A stretch of 64,000 bases of DNA from Brachycybe producta (GCA_036925085.1 JAUPFP010000008.1:6820777-6884776); one strand, 5' to 3'; shown: positions 37,560-50,210, counted from the first letter of the stretch. Program-made: numbers and translations. Notes: generated by a model not told the origin, from the letters alone.

Positions 37560-40500
37560 GAATTTGACGAAAAGAGATTTATTTTGACGCATGAATTTGG
37601 TTGCCAAGAGGTCCGAGATATCATAGTGCAAAACAAGGTAAACACTAAGCACTAGAAGGAACAAAGTGGAAAGAATGGTTGCAAACTACAATGATAAAAA
37701 GTTCTAAAGTAAGCAAACAGGACTGGTGTCAAATACAATGTAAGCCTAATTAATGGTGTCTCGATTGAAAAAAGGGGGTTAAAAACAACAAAACATTTTC
37801 TTTCTTCTGTCTTTTTAATCAAAACGTGGCGCTACTTTATGGCGACACAAAGATCACCACTGAAAACAGTAGAATGTTGACATTATATTCCACTATTATG
37901 ACCTTGATCGCCACCTGTACGTTTCGCCACTTGTGACAGGATTCGCCCACTCTTCACCATTGTTGTGCAAAAACGATGGCTTGTGGAAACACTTCCTTTA
38001 TAATCACTGGTCAGGTAAAACGACCATTTTATGTGGCGACACGAATTGGTTAATTATAATGAAATGATCATTAGATAAATCTAATTTAATAAATTTCGGA
38101 TAAAAATAGAGGTAAATATATATTTACTGGCATGTCTAATTACAGAAAGAATGTATTGAAATCATGATGGTTAAATTTCATTTTTTGATTCGGCGCAAAT
38201 GGTATTGAAGAAGCAATTTAAAAGGTGACCTTCATCAGTGACAAATTCTTTTAACTTTTTTTTATGTGTGTGTGTTTTTTTTTTTTAGATAATTTCAGTT
38301 CGAGTTCAGTTTGATTAATGTTGACTGTGTGACTAGTAATGCAAGTGAGTTTGGCTTAAAACTGGATGGTTTTCTCTTGAGGTTCAGGAATTCCAGTATA
38401 GACTGACTACATTTTGCGTCATTACCCTTATTACATTATGCTTCACTTGGTAAGTTTGTTAAGAAACGTAAAAAAAAATGTTTTTCAGTGTTTTTTTGTT
38501 CAGTGATGAAAATATAAAGAGACACATCCAGTTTATGCAATTTTATTAACAACCTTTAGTAATTAATTACAGACTGAATGATTATTACCATATATGTATT
38601 TGGATAAACTTGTCGTCCAGACGAATTGCATCCAATTATAATTTTTTAAAAATATTCTGACTGACCAGTCATTAATTTGCTTCATATAAATAAATACGTG
38701 ATATGTAAGGGGTATTTCTAAAAGAACACGTCATTTATAATTTAATTAAGTTTTGTAATTTACTAACTTTTAATTAGAGCAACCACAATTATGCTTTTTT
38801 TAATAAAAAAAAAATACTAGTTAAAGGCTAGATAGTTATATTTCTTTAACGAACTAGGTTGTTAGTACATGTAACATAATAAAACAAAAGTGTACAAAAT
38901 TAGAACTACATTAGTTGAAAATTAAAAATGTTATTGGATAAACAAGCCGACAGAACTCGAAATTGTGCAGGTGACGGCCGAGATGTTTGCAAAACTACTG
39001 TTAACTGGAAGGTTTCTGTATAGCTCTTGGAAGCCCCTAGGACCTAAGCAAATAGAAACTGTGAAACCTGCGGGAACTACTCAAAGTTGGCTGGTCCTTG
39101 AGTCTCCAAAATTTATCAGCTGCTTCAATTTCTAACGTGTTCACGTGTTTGTTGCTAAACTGAAAATAATGTTGGTAATTTTTATGGCTCTCTTGGCCAC
39201 TGGATAAAAACATGATTGGGGGGATACTGCCGGATTGGAGCCAGGACCTGCCTGTTTGGGTGGCAAAATACTTCGATAATTAACCGTAGACTCTGATGTT
39301 GGTTCTCAGACAAGACCGTATACAAAATGTTCATTAAATTCACAATCTCTATAATATTTAAAATTTTAAAATATATAATTACGTTCTTTTCGTGTGCTCC
39401 TTTAAATATCATTATTTTTGCTTTATCAACTTTAATAAGCAAGATTTTAGCCTAAAAAAATCAATTCATATTAATCAATAAAAACTTGTAATTTTTTTTT
39501 AAAAATTTCATTTACTTGTTTTTAATATTTTTCTTGTTTTTTTATCTCATTAGTTATTCTTCTTTTTTTCTTTCTTAAGCTTTTTAACCTAACTGGAAGC
39601 ATTTTGTTCAGGGTGGAATTATTACATTTCTGATTATAAAAAACGCACACAAAAGGTTGATTATATACACATGTGATGATGATGATGATGATCCATATTC
39701 ATGTATTTCATATAGGAAGAAGATTTTTTTTTGTTCATATTTTTCTTTTGTTCTTTTTTTTCTCTTATTTTTTTGAAGTCACTTTTTTGTTAGATGCAAA
39801 AAATATTTCTTTTGCAAAATACAGTAGTCGGCATAATGTTTTAAGATTTTAAGATGCAAGAAGAGAAAATCTCAAAGGTACCTTTAATAGGATTATGTTT
39901 TTTTTTAACATACAAATTCACTACCACCTTCACAAAGTTTTCTTTTGAACGTCTTAAAATTCCTTTGCGTATTGTACCGTTAAAATGCATAAAAAATAGG
40001 AATTTCTAAATGAAATTTGTTTGTTCGGTAATCATTTTTACCGGATATGCCCAAGATTATTTTGCTATTGTCACTTATTATGAACAATGGGGTTTTATAA
40101 TTTTTTTTTTCCAAATATTATTGACTGTTGCTCGAACCACTCGGTAGTGACACAAAGTGGCTCGTCTGAAGAAAAAGGTCTTTTAAAACCATTGCTTGCT
40201 GTCTTTGCGGACCACTAGATAGATACATGTAGGCCTATGACCTTAATCACCACCACCGACCAATTAAACCGTGGTCGCCAACTTTTTCAGCGGTTGCGGG
40301 CCGCCATATGCACGTTTGGGAGGGGTATGGTTCATGCAAGAAGTTCGGACAGTAGAAGCGGTCATTTTTGCTGGTGCCCGTCTGTGTTTTAGGGCTATGT
40401 AACGGCCATAGTGTCAGCTCGTTACAAAATTTACAAATTGATATCTTTAAAATTAAAATTTAACATTTTATATAGGGCCTAAACAAGTTGAAAGTTTATT

Positions 40501-42775
40501 TTTTTTATGTTATCAAAAAACTTTTTATTTTAATAAATGTCACTCAGAACTCTTGGTAATTTTTTTGGTTTGAAAGTAATTTTAAGAAAAACATGAGTAT
40601 GTTTTAGAAATTTAACGGAATTTTTTTTAAAATTGATAGGTTTTAAAATATAAACTATGTTATTTGAAAAGGACCAAAAATTAGTTGGCCATATTTTTTT
40701 TACTTTTGATTCAAACTTGAATTGAAAAAAAAAATTTTAATTGTCAAATTCCCAACAAAAGTGTATTTTTAAAGGTATGACAATAAGTATATCCGTAAGA
40801 GATTTATGTAATCTTTTTGCTTCTGGAATTACTTCTAAATGTGCTTCTAGAATGCAGATTAGCTAGAGTTCAATTCCACTGTTTTATTCATTTGCATATT
40901 TTACAGTGGTTGCTTTATAAAACAATAATAAAAAGCTACTGAACTCAGCTTTAAGTAATTTTCAATTGACAAATAAATAGTGCATGCAGATTTAAATGTT
41001 CTTATATTAATTCTGCACATTGCCTAAAAACATTTTCTTTCCTTTTTTTTCTGATTTATTTATTTGTGAAATTGTTTATTTTTCAAATTGTTTAGTGATT
41101 TTGAAGAATAACTGATTTTTTAATTTGTCCATTAAGATAAATGATATTTTAAGCTTTGTTGTTGTTTCTGCTTCAATGAGTCTTCTGGTTAATATATATC
41201 TGTATTATTTTCTTTTATAATGGAATTTCAGTTGGTTTCTAAATTGTTCACTCATTCTTGTTATTAAGTCGGATTCCAATCGTTTTTCTTATTAATCTCT
41301 AGCTCTAATTTATTTCCTTTGTTTCTGTCATAAACTAAAAAGGCAATGGGTGACCAAAAAAATCCTTCATGTATTTTGTCTTCAATGCCTAGAGTAATAG
41401 CTATTATATCATGGTTTCTATGGTTAGTGCAATAACTTAGGGCCCTTATTGATAAGTGACTTTAAGTGCGTTTTTGTTGGTAGCCTTTTTCAGATGAAGT
41501 ATAGTTTTAATAACTGGAAATGATGAATTTCAGTTCTTTTTCCTTTAGTAAAAAAAAAAGAAATTTGAAATACTTGCCTGGAACATTTATAATTGACTCT
41601 GTTGTAATCTTACAATGTTAGAAGTTTTTTTTTGTATAGCTCGTATTTAGTTTGTAGTCAAATTGGGAAATCAATCATTCTGTAGATTAACTAGTCAACT
41701 TGAATTACAATAAATCCGATAGTAAAAAAATGCTAACATTTTATGCATTGTTTTAATGCTTAAAATTCAATATTCAATCTTATACATTTAAATTTTAAGT
41801 TGATTTTTTCTAGAAAAATGTCAAAACGTAGTTCTACTAAAAAATTAAACAAATTAGTAAAGAATTAAAAAAATTATTGATTTTTTCAAAAAGAAAATTG
41901 ATGTTTTAAATTGAACTTTTTTTTAAGTAAAACGATTTTTAATCCTTGTTTTTTTGTTTAACAAAATATTAATGTGTATACTAACTACCGAATTTGTGGT
42001 TTTGCAAATTAACTAGGGCATTTTCGGAATGTCTTATTTCCCTCCCACGACTCTTATTGTATTACATTTTTATATTATAAGCGAAACATTTTCAATTTTA
42101 TTTTTTAATACCTTCGATGAAAATGGCTTTAAAAAATGCTTTCTAACTTCTCGATTTATATTTACAAATTATTTTTTATGGTTCTTGATAAATTAGTTTG
42201 TAATTTTCTGAATGTATAATTTTATTTGCTAAGAAGCTTACATTTTTAAAGAAATAATTTTCATTATAAAAAACCTTGAGGGAAAAAATCCTCTAAATAT
42301 TAAAGCAAGCATTAAATTTAAAAGTGTTGAAAAGATGATGTTAATATTTTTTGCATTTCAATTTCATATACATATAAATAATATTAAATATAGTATAAAT
42401 TATTTTTTTTTAAAAAAAAAGCTTCACTCGTTTATCGTGATTTTATTGATGTTTCTTTGGAGGAGATTTGGGGGTTGAGGAGGTGGCAACAGATTGTACA
42501 ATATTTTTCTTTTCTAATCAATATTTTTTCTTAACTTAATGCTAAAGCACGTATTCATGTATTTGACCAATAACCATGAAAATCAAACTTTTCTTATTTT
42601 CATTCTTTTTTCTTCATTGGAATTTTTTAAAGAAAATCTTCAGTTAAATATTGATGAGCCTTTGAGGGTCACCGTTATTTTCGAAGATTGTTTCCCAAAT
42701 TCTCTGTTATATTTGTCTTATGTATTGAAAACATTGATGAAAAGGCTACAAATATTTTTAATATTTAATGCCACA

Positions 42776-42896
42776 AACTTCCCAATCCTTTTGTGCTCAC
42801 GGCGCAGTATTTTTGCCTTAAGAAATCACGGCACACGTAGCAAAACACATGGCACACTATTGTGTTTTGGTACATCTTTTGGGAATCACTGCTCTA
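42776..42896. mobile_element. hAT-like non-autonomous fragment
   Basis: Contains GCTCACGGCGCAGTATTTTT, AAATCACGGCACACG, ACATGGCACACTATTGTG and ends GGGAATCACTG. This is the same interior as the 23991-24172 element; the left terminus is degraded (CTTCCCAATCC). Confidence 0.65.
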
Positions 42897-43570
42897 ACTC
42901 CTACGTAACATAGAAGGGCTATGATTGAAATTTTTTGGTAAAGTTTTGCTTAAACATACGGTATTTGCGAAGATTCAAATATGTAATTTTCAAATTTTAG
43001 ACGCGCTTTTTTTTAAAGAAGTTTAAAGTTTATTCGAAAGTTGAAAAGTGAAAGGACTGAGTGGTAGCATTTTTTATAATGACATCTTTCAAAATAAACG
43101 TTTTATGGCACTTTGAATAAGGCTAAAATTGTATGTTTTTGAGCACACACTCGATTTCTTTACTCTTCTTTCAAATACACTTTTCTTGGAAGATAACTCT
43201 AAGAAGATAAATACTTGAATCTCTGTACCTATGTTTGATCAAAATTTCCAAATATAAACGCCAGTTTTCCATTATTTTCTATATAGTATGTTTGAGAACC
43301 CAACTCCCCAATGGGTCCAATCTTATTACTAAAGCAGTTTGTCAGTAACTGGTTAAAATGTAGTTTTAGAAAGAAAAAAATTAAACAAATTAATAAAAAA
43401 ATTAAACAAGTTATTATAGTCATTTTAAAAAAAACTGAGGTTTAATTTTCTTTTTTCTTTTTATGGAAACAATTTGAAAACCCTTGGTTTTTAAAATTCA
43501 GTCAGTTTTTTAAAATTAATTATCAGTTTATTTCAATTTTTTTTTGTACGGATACATTTTGATTTTATTA

Positions 43571-43808
43571 CTAGGGCTCGGATTTTTATACATTACAAAA
43601 CAAATGTTTCTCAATCCGTGGCAGAAAGGCCAATTGTAAAATAACAATCCCGTTTAGATCAAGCAATAATTATGGTTTTTTTAGCCTTTTGATTAAAAAA
43701 AAAGCATAATTGCAGTTTTTCTAGTGATGATGATTACTTCATAAGTGGCATATGGGCCACAAATTGAGGAACATGTGCTAGAATATTGCATAAAAATCCG
43801 AGCCCTAG
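43571..43808. mobile_element. TIR element family A, copy 3 (core deleted)
   Basis: Sharp ends: CTAGGGCTCGGATTTTTATA on the left and its complement TAAAAATCCGAGCCCTAG on the right. Both flanks read TTATTA (43565-43570 and 43809-43814), a possible target duplication. Compared with copies at 18285 and 31783 it lacks the GAGGCTAGAA core, so it is an internal-deletion derivative. Confidence 0.85.
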
Positions 43809-46140
43809 TTATTAATAACAAATCTAGTGGTTTCTCAAATGTTTATTTTTAAACGATTTAGCTGCGCCACTTCTTAATTTTTTTAGTAATACATGTAGAT
43901 TGGAATGTTGGTTATGAAACATAACTGTATAAATTGTATTCCTCTGGGACCTTTTTAATTTTTTTTTTTTATTTTATGTTAGTTTTGTACATTATTTTAA
44001 TAGAATCTGTTCTCCAGAAGAACAAAATACTGTCTTCACAAGTTCAGCAAGTTGCCTCATACAATATGGATTAACACCTGTTTGCTGGGATCTTTGTTTT
44101 TTATACAAAATGTAATGAGTTCTTTTTTGTGGCGAACCTTTATTGTAACATGGTTGCGATTACTTATTCTTTTTTTTTTCCTATGGGGATAAATCTATTT
44201 TTTATCGGTGTATGAGATGTCTGTAATATTGGATCTTACAAGAGGAAAGAAAAAAAATTAATGACTTTGTACTTTAAAGACACTCTATTTTACTTTAGAA
44301 ATTGATGAGATCTTGTCCACAAGTATTTTTTTTCTCTCTTCTTTTTTGAACTGTTGAGATGAAAACATTAACAACAGTTGTTTCAAGTGTGGTACATCAA
44401 GCACAGATGTATTTTTATACAGGAATTGAACCTAATCTATACAGCTTTAACAGTGGCTACAAAAATACAGAAATAAAGTTAACTGTGAAGGATTTTTGAC
44501 ATTTTAAGTAGAACCCCACTTTTTGTAAAAAATAAAATATTGAAGCCCTGCCCACAAAAGTTTATAGTGAGCTAGCGCACCAAGCCTATAGGATCTCTCA
44601 GACCATAACACCCACCATGTCCATGAGGCTCACGAGTTGGGTCATTGTGATCAAAGCACATAGGCTTCGATTTTGTATAAACCCAACACGATCATGATTT
44701 CATAAAACCCTCCAAGCCAATGAAGCCCACAAACCCATGACACCCACAGAGCCCAGCAGGTCCGTGATACCAATTGCGTTTGTTTTTCGTTAAATTGTTA
44801 GTCCAGGCACAACCTATTCCAATAGCTTGGCTAACCTTTTGGAAAAGCACATTGGCCCGTGAACTTTATTTTCTAATCTTATGGAAAACACAATAAAGTG
44901 TTTCTAAGAATCACTAAGTATACTTTCACTTGTATGCATATATATGCTAATGAGATTGTGTAGTTTTGTTCTGAATTTGTGTTTAGTAAAATTGCGTTCA
45001 CATATGCCATACACTTAGTTTATTATATGCGGTGTTTTTGAAAATTAGGGAAGTCCTAATGTTGTCATTATTATGAAGCTTTAATGGATTTTTGTCATCA
45101 ACCTTTAATTGCCTTAGGCTAGACCTAGTACGGTGCATATTTTCTAATTGTGGCACAATCTGTAAACAATAAACTACAAGAATTTGAAACAAAAAGAACC
45201 ATTTCAATGTGGTTGTTTTGCTTTGGATATCCTTTAATCAACAAAGAAAAATTATTTTGTAATATGTATTTGAAATGTAGGGGAGGATGAGAAGGTGGTG
45301 TATGCTTGATGTGGTCATTTCTGGTCAATTCAGTGGGATTTAGTTTTAATTGAAAAGTTACAAGGCTTTAGACAGATTAATTTGGATTTATATGGGATCA
45401 CTAAGGAAAAGTTTTTTTTCTTTTTTTGCTAGGCCTCTCTGTTTATGACATTATCTCATCTTCATTTTAATAATCATAATTTGAGATGATATTGAAATTC
45501 TGAATTAAGTTATTAGTGGTCATCAAATGAATGATTGTAATGTGGTTGTTGAATGATGCTTCTACGTGTTTTTATAATGATCGATATGATTGATAATGCA
45601 ATGCACACATACACATAAAATGGACATATAGGAGAAAGTGGAGCAAAATTCAGACATTGGGTAAATTGGAGTACGTGGTGTTTTTTTTTCCCCCACACAC
45701 TCTTTATTTTATCAAGATTGCAATTTTCATAAGTTATACTAAAATTTCAAAGAAAAGTTGAATCTTTCTTTTTAAAGTCGCCTATAGGTAATTAATTACT
45801 CCAAGATAGCTAGCTGCATTTAATAAATGGTAAATTTAGCAAGTTTTTATCCAGAATGGTTGATTTAATGCATGTAAAATTACTTTTAATTATATGTTGT
45901 ATGACGATGAAATCCGGTTGAAGAAATTGTGGGGCAAAATGGGGCATTAACAAGTGGGGCAAAATTAAATATGCCACTACAAATGAGACTTGCACATGCT
46001 AATGATTTGTTTTAACCAGTTATTATATATATAATATCCCAGGTCTGTGTATCTGTGTATCTATCTGTCTTTCTGTCTGAAGTAACGCTGTACAACCATT
46101 GAAGCACATCGGAATTTATATAAATTTAAATAAGTGAAGA

Positions 46141-46200
46141 AATGAACAGCTTTTTTTTTTCTCAAGGTCAACTATATGTTGCACCCTTCTCATCCAAGAA
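46141..46200 (+). repeat. Left flanking direct repeat of foldback 2
   Basis: AATGAACAGC, a T run, CTCAAGGTCAACTATATGTTG and CATCCAAGAA. It matches 47927-47981 (AATGAACTGC, T run, CTCATGGTCAACTTTATGTTG, GATCCAAGAA) in the same orientation with a few mismatches. These copies lie outside the inverted minisatellite arms. Confidence 0.8.
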
Positions 46201-46208
46201 CCCCATGA

Positions 46209-46350
46209 TATTAAATTGGAGAGGGGAAAAGGTTGGAAAGTGTAGAGGGGAGAGAGAGGAAGAGTGAGAGAGAAATGTGAAGGGGGAAAAAGTGGGAGGG
46301 GTGACTGAAATTGAAATGAAAGGAGTAAAAAAGGAACAAACGACGCGCAT
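46209..46350 (+). repeat. Purine-rich tract
   Basis: About 140 bp that is nearly all A and G on the plus strand (GGAGAGGGGAAAAGG, GGGGAGAGAGAGGAAGAG, GGGGGAAAAAGTGGGAGGGG). Long homopurine tracts can adopt triplex (H-DNA) structure. It sits just left of the large inverted minisatellite. Confidence 0.8.
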
Positions 46351-46460
46351 GCGCACACCAGAGAAAATGAAAAACACATTTTCTATTTCAAATATAAAAA
46401 GGGGAGGGGATAATAGTAGCAAAATTAAACTACAGTTTATCACAGGCCATAAAAACAATT

Positions 46461-47905
46461 AACCCTAATGGAACATTTTCCTTAAAACCATTTACCCTAA
46501 TAGAACATTTGCCCGAAAACCACTTGCCCTAAAACCATTTGCCCTAAAACCATTTGCCCTAAAACCATTTGCCCTAAAACTATTTGCCCTCAAGGAACAC
46601 TTGCCCTAAAACCATTCACCCTAAAACTATTTACCCTAATAGAACATTTGCTCTAAAACAACTTGCCCTAAAACCACTTGCCCTTAAAAACATTTACCCT
46701 AAAACTATTTACCCTAATAGAACATTTGCTCTAAAACAACTTGCCCTAAAACCACTTGCCCTTAAAAACATTTGCCCTAAAACTATTTGCCCTCAAAGAA
46801 CACTTGCCCTAAAAACATTTGCCCTAAAACTATTTGCCCTCAAAGAACACTTGCCCTAAAACCATTCACCCTAAAACTAATTACCCTAATAGAACATTTG
46901 CCCTAAAACCACTTGCCCTAAAACCATTTGCCCTAAAACTATTTGCCCTCAAGGAACATTTGCCCTAAAACCAATTACTGTATATTTAGACTACTCATTA
47001 GGGGAACATCCCTTTAGGGCAAATGTTTTTTTAGGGCAAATGTCCCTTTAGGGCAAATGTCCCTTTAGGGCAAATGTCCCTTTAGGGCAAATGTCCCTTT
47101 AGGGCAAATGTCCCTTTAGGGCAAATGTCCCTTTAGGGCAAATGTCCCTTTAGGGCAAATGTCCCTTTAGGGCAAATGTCCCTTTAGGGCAAATGTCCCT
47201 TTAGGGCAAATGTCCCTTTAGGGCAAATGTCCCTTTAGGGCAAATGTCCCTTTAGGGCAAATGTCCCTTTAGGGCAAATGTCTCTAGGGCAAATGTCTCT
47301 AGGGCAAATGTCTCTAGGGCAAATGTCTCTAGGGCAAATGTCTCTAGGGCAAATGTCCCTAGGGCAAATGTATCTAGGGCAAATGTATCTAGGGCAAATG
47401 TCCCTTTAGGGCAAATGTCCCTTTAGGGCAAATGTCCCTTTAGGGCAAATGTCCCTTTAGGGCAAATGTCTCTAGGGCAAATGTCTCTAGGGCAAATGTC
47501 CCTTTAGGGCAAATGTCCCTTTAGGGCAAATGTCCCTTTAGGGCAAATGTCCCTTTAGGGCAAATGTCCCTTTAGGGCAAATGTCCCTTTAGGGCAAATG
47601 TCTTTAGGGCAAATGTCTCTAGGGCAAATGTCTCTAGGGCAAATGTCTCTAGGGCAAATGTCTCTAGGGCAAATGTCTCTAGGGCAAATGTCTCTAGGGC
47701 AAATGTCTCTAGGGCAAATGTCTCTAGGGCAAATGTCTCTAGGGCAAATGTCTCTAGGGCAAATGTCTCTAGGGCAAATGTCTCTAGGGCAAATGTCCCT
47801 AGGGCAAATGTCCCTAGGGCAAATGTCCCTTTAGGGCAAATGGTTTTAGCACAAATGTTTCTTTAGGGCAAATGTTTCTTTAGGGTAAATTGTTTTAGGA
47901 CAAAA
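46461..47905. mobile_element. Foldback-like element 2: giant inverted minisatellite
   Basis: The left arm (46461-46971) is built from 15-bp units of the TTTGCCCTAAAACCA type with variants (TTACCCTAATAGAACA, CTCAAGGAACA). After a short spacer (46972-47009) the right arm (47010-47905) carries the opposite strand: 17-bp TTTAGGGCAAATGTCCC units, then 15-bp TCTCTAGGGCAAATG blocks, alternating, and finally GTTTTAGCACAAATG-type decayed ends. Total arms about 510 and 900 bp. Each unit contains TTAGGG or TAGGG. It encodes nothing real; the 15-bp blocks merely read as repeating MSLGQ. Confidence 0.85.
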
Positions 47906-47926
47906 ACTTAATCAGATTGAAATTTA

Positions 47927-47981
47927 AATGAACTGCTTTTTTCTCATGGTCAACTTTATGTTGCACTCTCCCGATCCAAGA
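47927..47981 (+). repeat. Right flanking direct repeat of foldback 2
   Basis: Second copy of the flanking sequence, about 80-85% like 46141-46200 by eye. Too long and diverged for a fresh target duplication; more like a segment duplication or part of a composite element. Confidence 0.8.
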
Positions 47982-47999
47982 ATCCAAACAATAGTAAGG

Positions 48000-48193
48000 A
48001 CAGGCAAGTAAAGACAGTAAAATACAGTCGTTTTCCCCGCCTTTTTATGAGGGCCAGCAACTTTTAATTATTTTGTTATGTCGTCTGATGTCACATGCCC
48101 CGTTCTTTTCAATTTCCAATTGGTTGATATTTGGTCTGACAGTCATAAATGGGCGGGGCACACGACTGTATCTCCCTGTCTTCACATACCTGT
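48000..48193. mobile_element. 194-bp MITE with about 50-bp TIRs
   Basis: Left ACAGGCAAGTAAAGACAG, then ATACAGTCG, CCCCGCC and TTTATGA. Right end reverse-complemented ACAGGTATGTGAAGACAG, then ATACAGTCG, CCCCGCC and TTTATGA. The flanks are AACAATAGTAAGG (47987-47999) and AACAATATTAAGG (48194-48206), matching at 12 of 13 positions. The centre is non-coding. Confidence 0.85.
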
Positions 48194-48632
48194 AACAATA
48201 TTAAGGTGCTTATAAAAAACACAAGTGGTCAAGGCGAATTGCTTCATGACAACCGGACAGTCACACAAAAAGAAACTAGATGCTCCCATCATTTATGATG
48301 GGTTACCCCACTAGTTTATATATAATGTACATGTAGGTTTAATTGTGAATGATGTAGTGTGTGCACTGTTTGTTCAATCCTGAACATTGTCCAATGCCAG
48401 TTTCACACGTTCATCCACATGTTGCATAGGGTTTCAGGGTTCTATTCAAAGAGTTCTCTTCTATGCTGTATGTAATCCTGTGCGAAGGATTCAACATAAA
48501 AACCTGTGACATCGAGTGGGACTGGGCTAAAACGCTAATAGTTGTGAAGATTTATCGGAATTGGTGGTGCTTTACACTGATCAGTGAATCTGGAAATTCT
48601 TTCAATTCTTTAGGTTGATTTTAATTTAACAA

Positions 48633-49176
48633 TAGGTACTTAGCGAAATTTCGTACGAAATTAAGTTTCACGAAATGTATATATTTAAATTAAGTGATTT
48701 TGTTTTCGTTTCAATTTCGTAATTCTAGTTTGCGAAGCAACCCTAAAACGTAAACGTAATCAAACGTAATCATTCACCTTTATATGGCGATTTGTGTGGT
48801 CATTTTTGACTAATTAATCGCCGCTAAACGTAGATTTTTTTTAATTTTTATTGTTCTGTGCACTTAATATTCTTACCTTAATCCGAAATCTTCCATGTAG
48901 GGTTGGTTATTCTTTTTAAAACGTCGTCGTTTTCCATCGAAGCGGTGGAAAAATGGCGTCGTTTTCAAGTTTTTCAAACGGCGTTAAACCGCTTCTGCGC
49001 ATGCGCGTTTATTTCGTTTCTACGAAATCCAACTACGAAATAATTTTATAATTTCGTAAAGAAATGCCTCATTTTGTACGAAATCTTTGTGTTGTAACGA
49101 AATCAACCGGAAATGACGTCAAAATAATGGATTTCGTAAATAAATTTATTTCGTACGAAATTTCGCTAAGTCCCTA
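48633..49176. mobile_element. 544-bp TIR element with TTCGTACGAA palindromes
   Basis: Left end TAGGTACTTAGCGAAATTTC then GTACGAAAT; right end reverse-complemented TAGGGACTTAGCGAAATTTC then GTACGAAAT. One mismatch in 29 bp, with TA at both outer borders, fitting a TA target duplication. Subterminal copies of TACGAAAT or ATTTCGTA recur at least eight times, such as near 48700, 49020-49090 and 49130. No transposase frame. The interior has a GC-richer segment with GCGCATGCGCG. Confidence 0.85.
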
Positions 49177-50069
49177 ATGTTGTCCAAACTTTGTCTAAAT
49201 GAAAACTAATCATTTACATTTGATAGTTAACTTCCTTTTGTTGGTACATGACTCTCAAGCCGGTTGCAGGTGCATTGGATTGATTCAAATTTATTTTGAT
49301 ATTCAAATAAACAGACACAAACTAAAGCTTCATATTGTGGATATTTTGAAAAAAATGAACTTCACTAAAATAAAACAATAAAATATGTATTTTATTTAAG
49401 TTAATGATTTGCCAAAATGGCAAAAACAAACACAATGACAAGTGGTTATACATAATGGAAAAAAAGGAAGAACAGATGACATATTTTTACATTATACATT
49501 TCGAATGAATTGTAATATATACTGTAGAATATATCGTATAAATATTTACATGTAAATATATTTGTAAAGTATTTTGTTTAAAAGACTTTATGAGCAATTA
49601 ATGGAATAATGTGCAATAATGGATGCCATTTAAAATAAATATATGGTATATAGTTAATATTAATCTTTTTCTTTAGAAATAACATTCGACATTAATTATA
49701 CAATTAATTATAGATTACAAATATGTTAGTTATTTTTCTTTGTGGTAATAAATACTGTCTTAAAGGTTTTCAAAGCTTTTGAGCAAATTCCTTCTTTTTT
49801 TTTGTTTCAAAGGTGGCCATAATAATAATTTTAAATTTAACTAGTTGAATCTACTTTTATAATTACTCAATAATTGTTAAAGTAGTTTTAAGTAATCCCA
49901 TCACAAATTTCAGATTCGAATTTTTTTAGGGTAATATAAACGCTATAATTTCGATTTTTTTAAAAAAAAAGACCAATTAGAGATTATAGTTTTCTAGTCA
50001 AAAAGTGCCTAGTTTAGCTGGTGACTAGAAAACTCTTGCCTCTAATCCATCTTTTAGAAAATGCAATGA

Positions 50070-50210
50070 AAAAGCAGTACAAAAGCAATGCAAGGGCGCT
50101 CTTTACTGCACATGTGCAGAATGTAGTCACCGAAGTATCATTTATTTTGATTGGTGCATTGAAACAATGCTCATGCGCAGTAGAGGAAACATTGCATTGT
50201 GTTACTGTAG
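50070..50210. mobile_element. Short TIR element with GCGCATGxGCA-type arms
   Basis: The left arm has AGCAATGCAAG and TACTGCACATGTGCAGA; the right arm, reversed, has ACAATGCAATGT and TACTGCGCATGAGCATTG. It resembles the 53359-53526 element in its TACTGCGCATG words. Non-coding, about 140 bp. Confidence 0.6.

Larger units (their letters stand above)
37189..43570. other. Intergenic, repeat-rich, no gene seen
   Basis: AT-rich sequence with a TIR element (37361-37559), a hAT-like end near 40266 (GTGGTCGCCAACTTTTTC followed by GCGGGCC), a small family-A fragment at about 38775-38835 (AGCAACCACAATTATGC), GAATAACTGATTTTT-type repeat pieces near 41085-41130, and a hAT-like copy at 42776-42896. The ORF at 42539-42913 is open by chance; its end is hAT repeat. 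Confidence 0.65.
43809..46460. other. Intergenic, no gene seen
   Basis: AT-rich. A curious C-rich stretch at 44545-44765 repeats CCCACAAA, CCCATGA and CACCCAC words irregularly, like a decayed minisatellite. Near 45930-45968, GTGGGGCAAAAT is repeated in tandem. A purine-rich tract is at 46209-46350. Confidence 0.55.

Noticed and set aside
47598-47834. Open frame reading MSLGQ repeats
   Set aside because: Pure product of the 15-bp minisatellite unit; no start context, no unique sequence, and the neighbouring 17-bp units break the frame.
46461-47905. CRISPR-like array
   Set aside because: Repeats are head-to-tail with no unique spacers and lie in animal DNA; it is a minisatellite.
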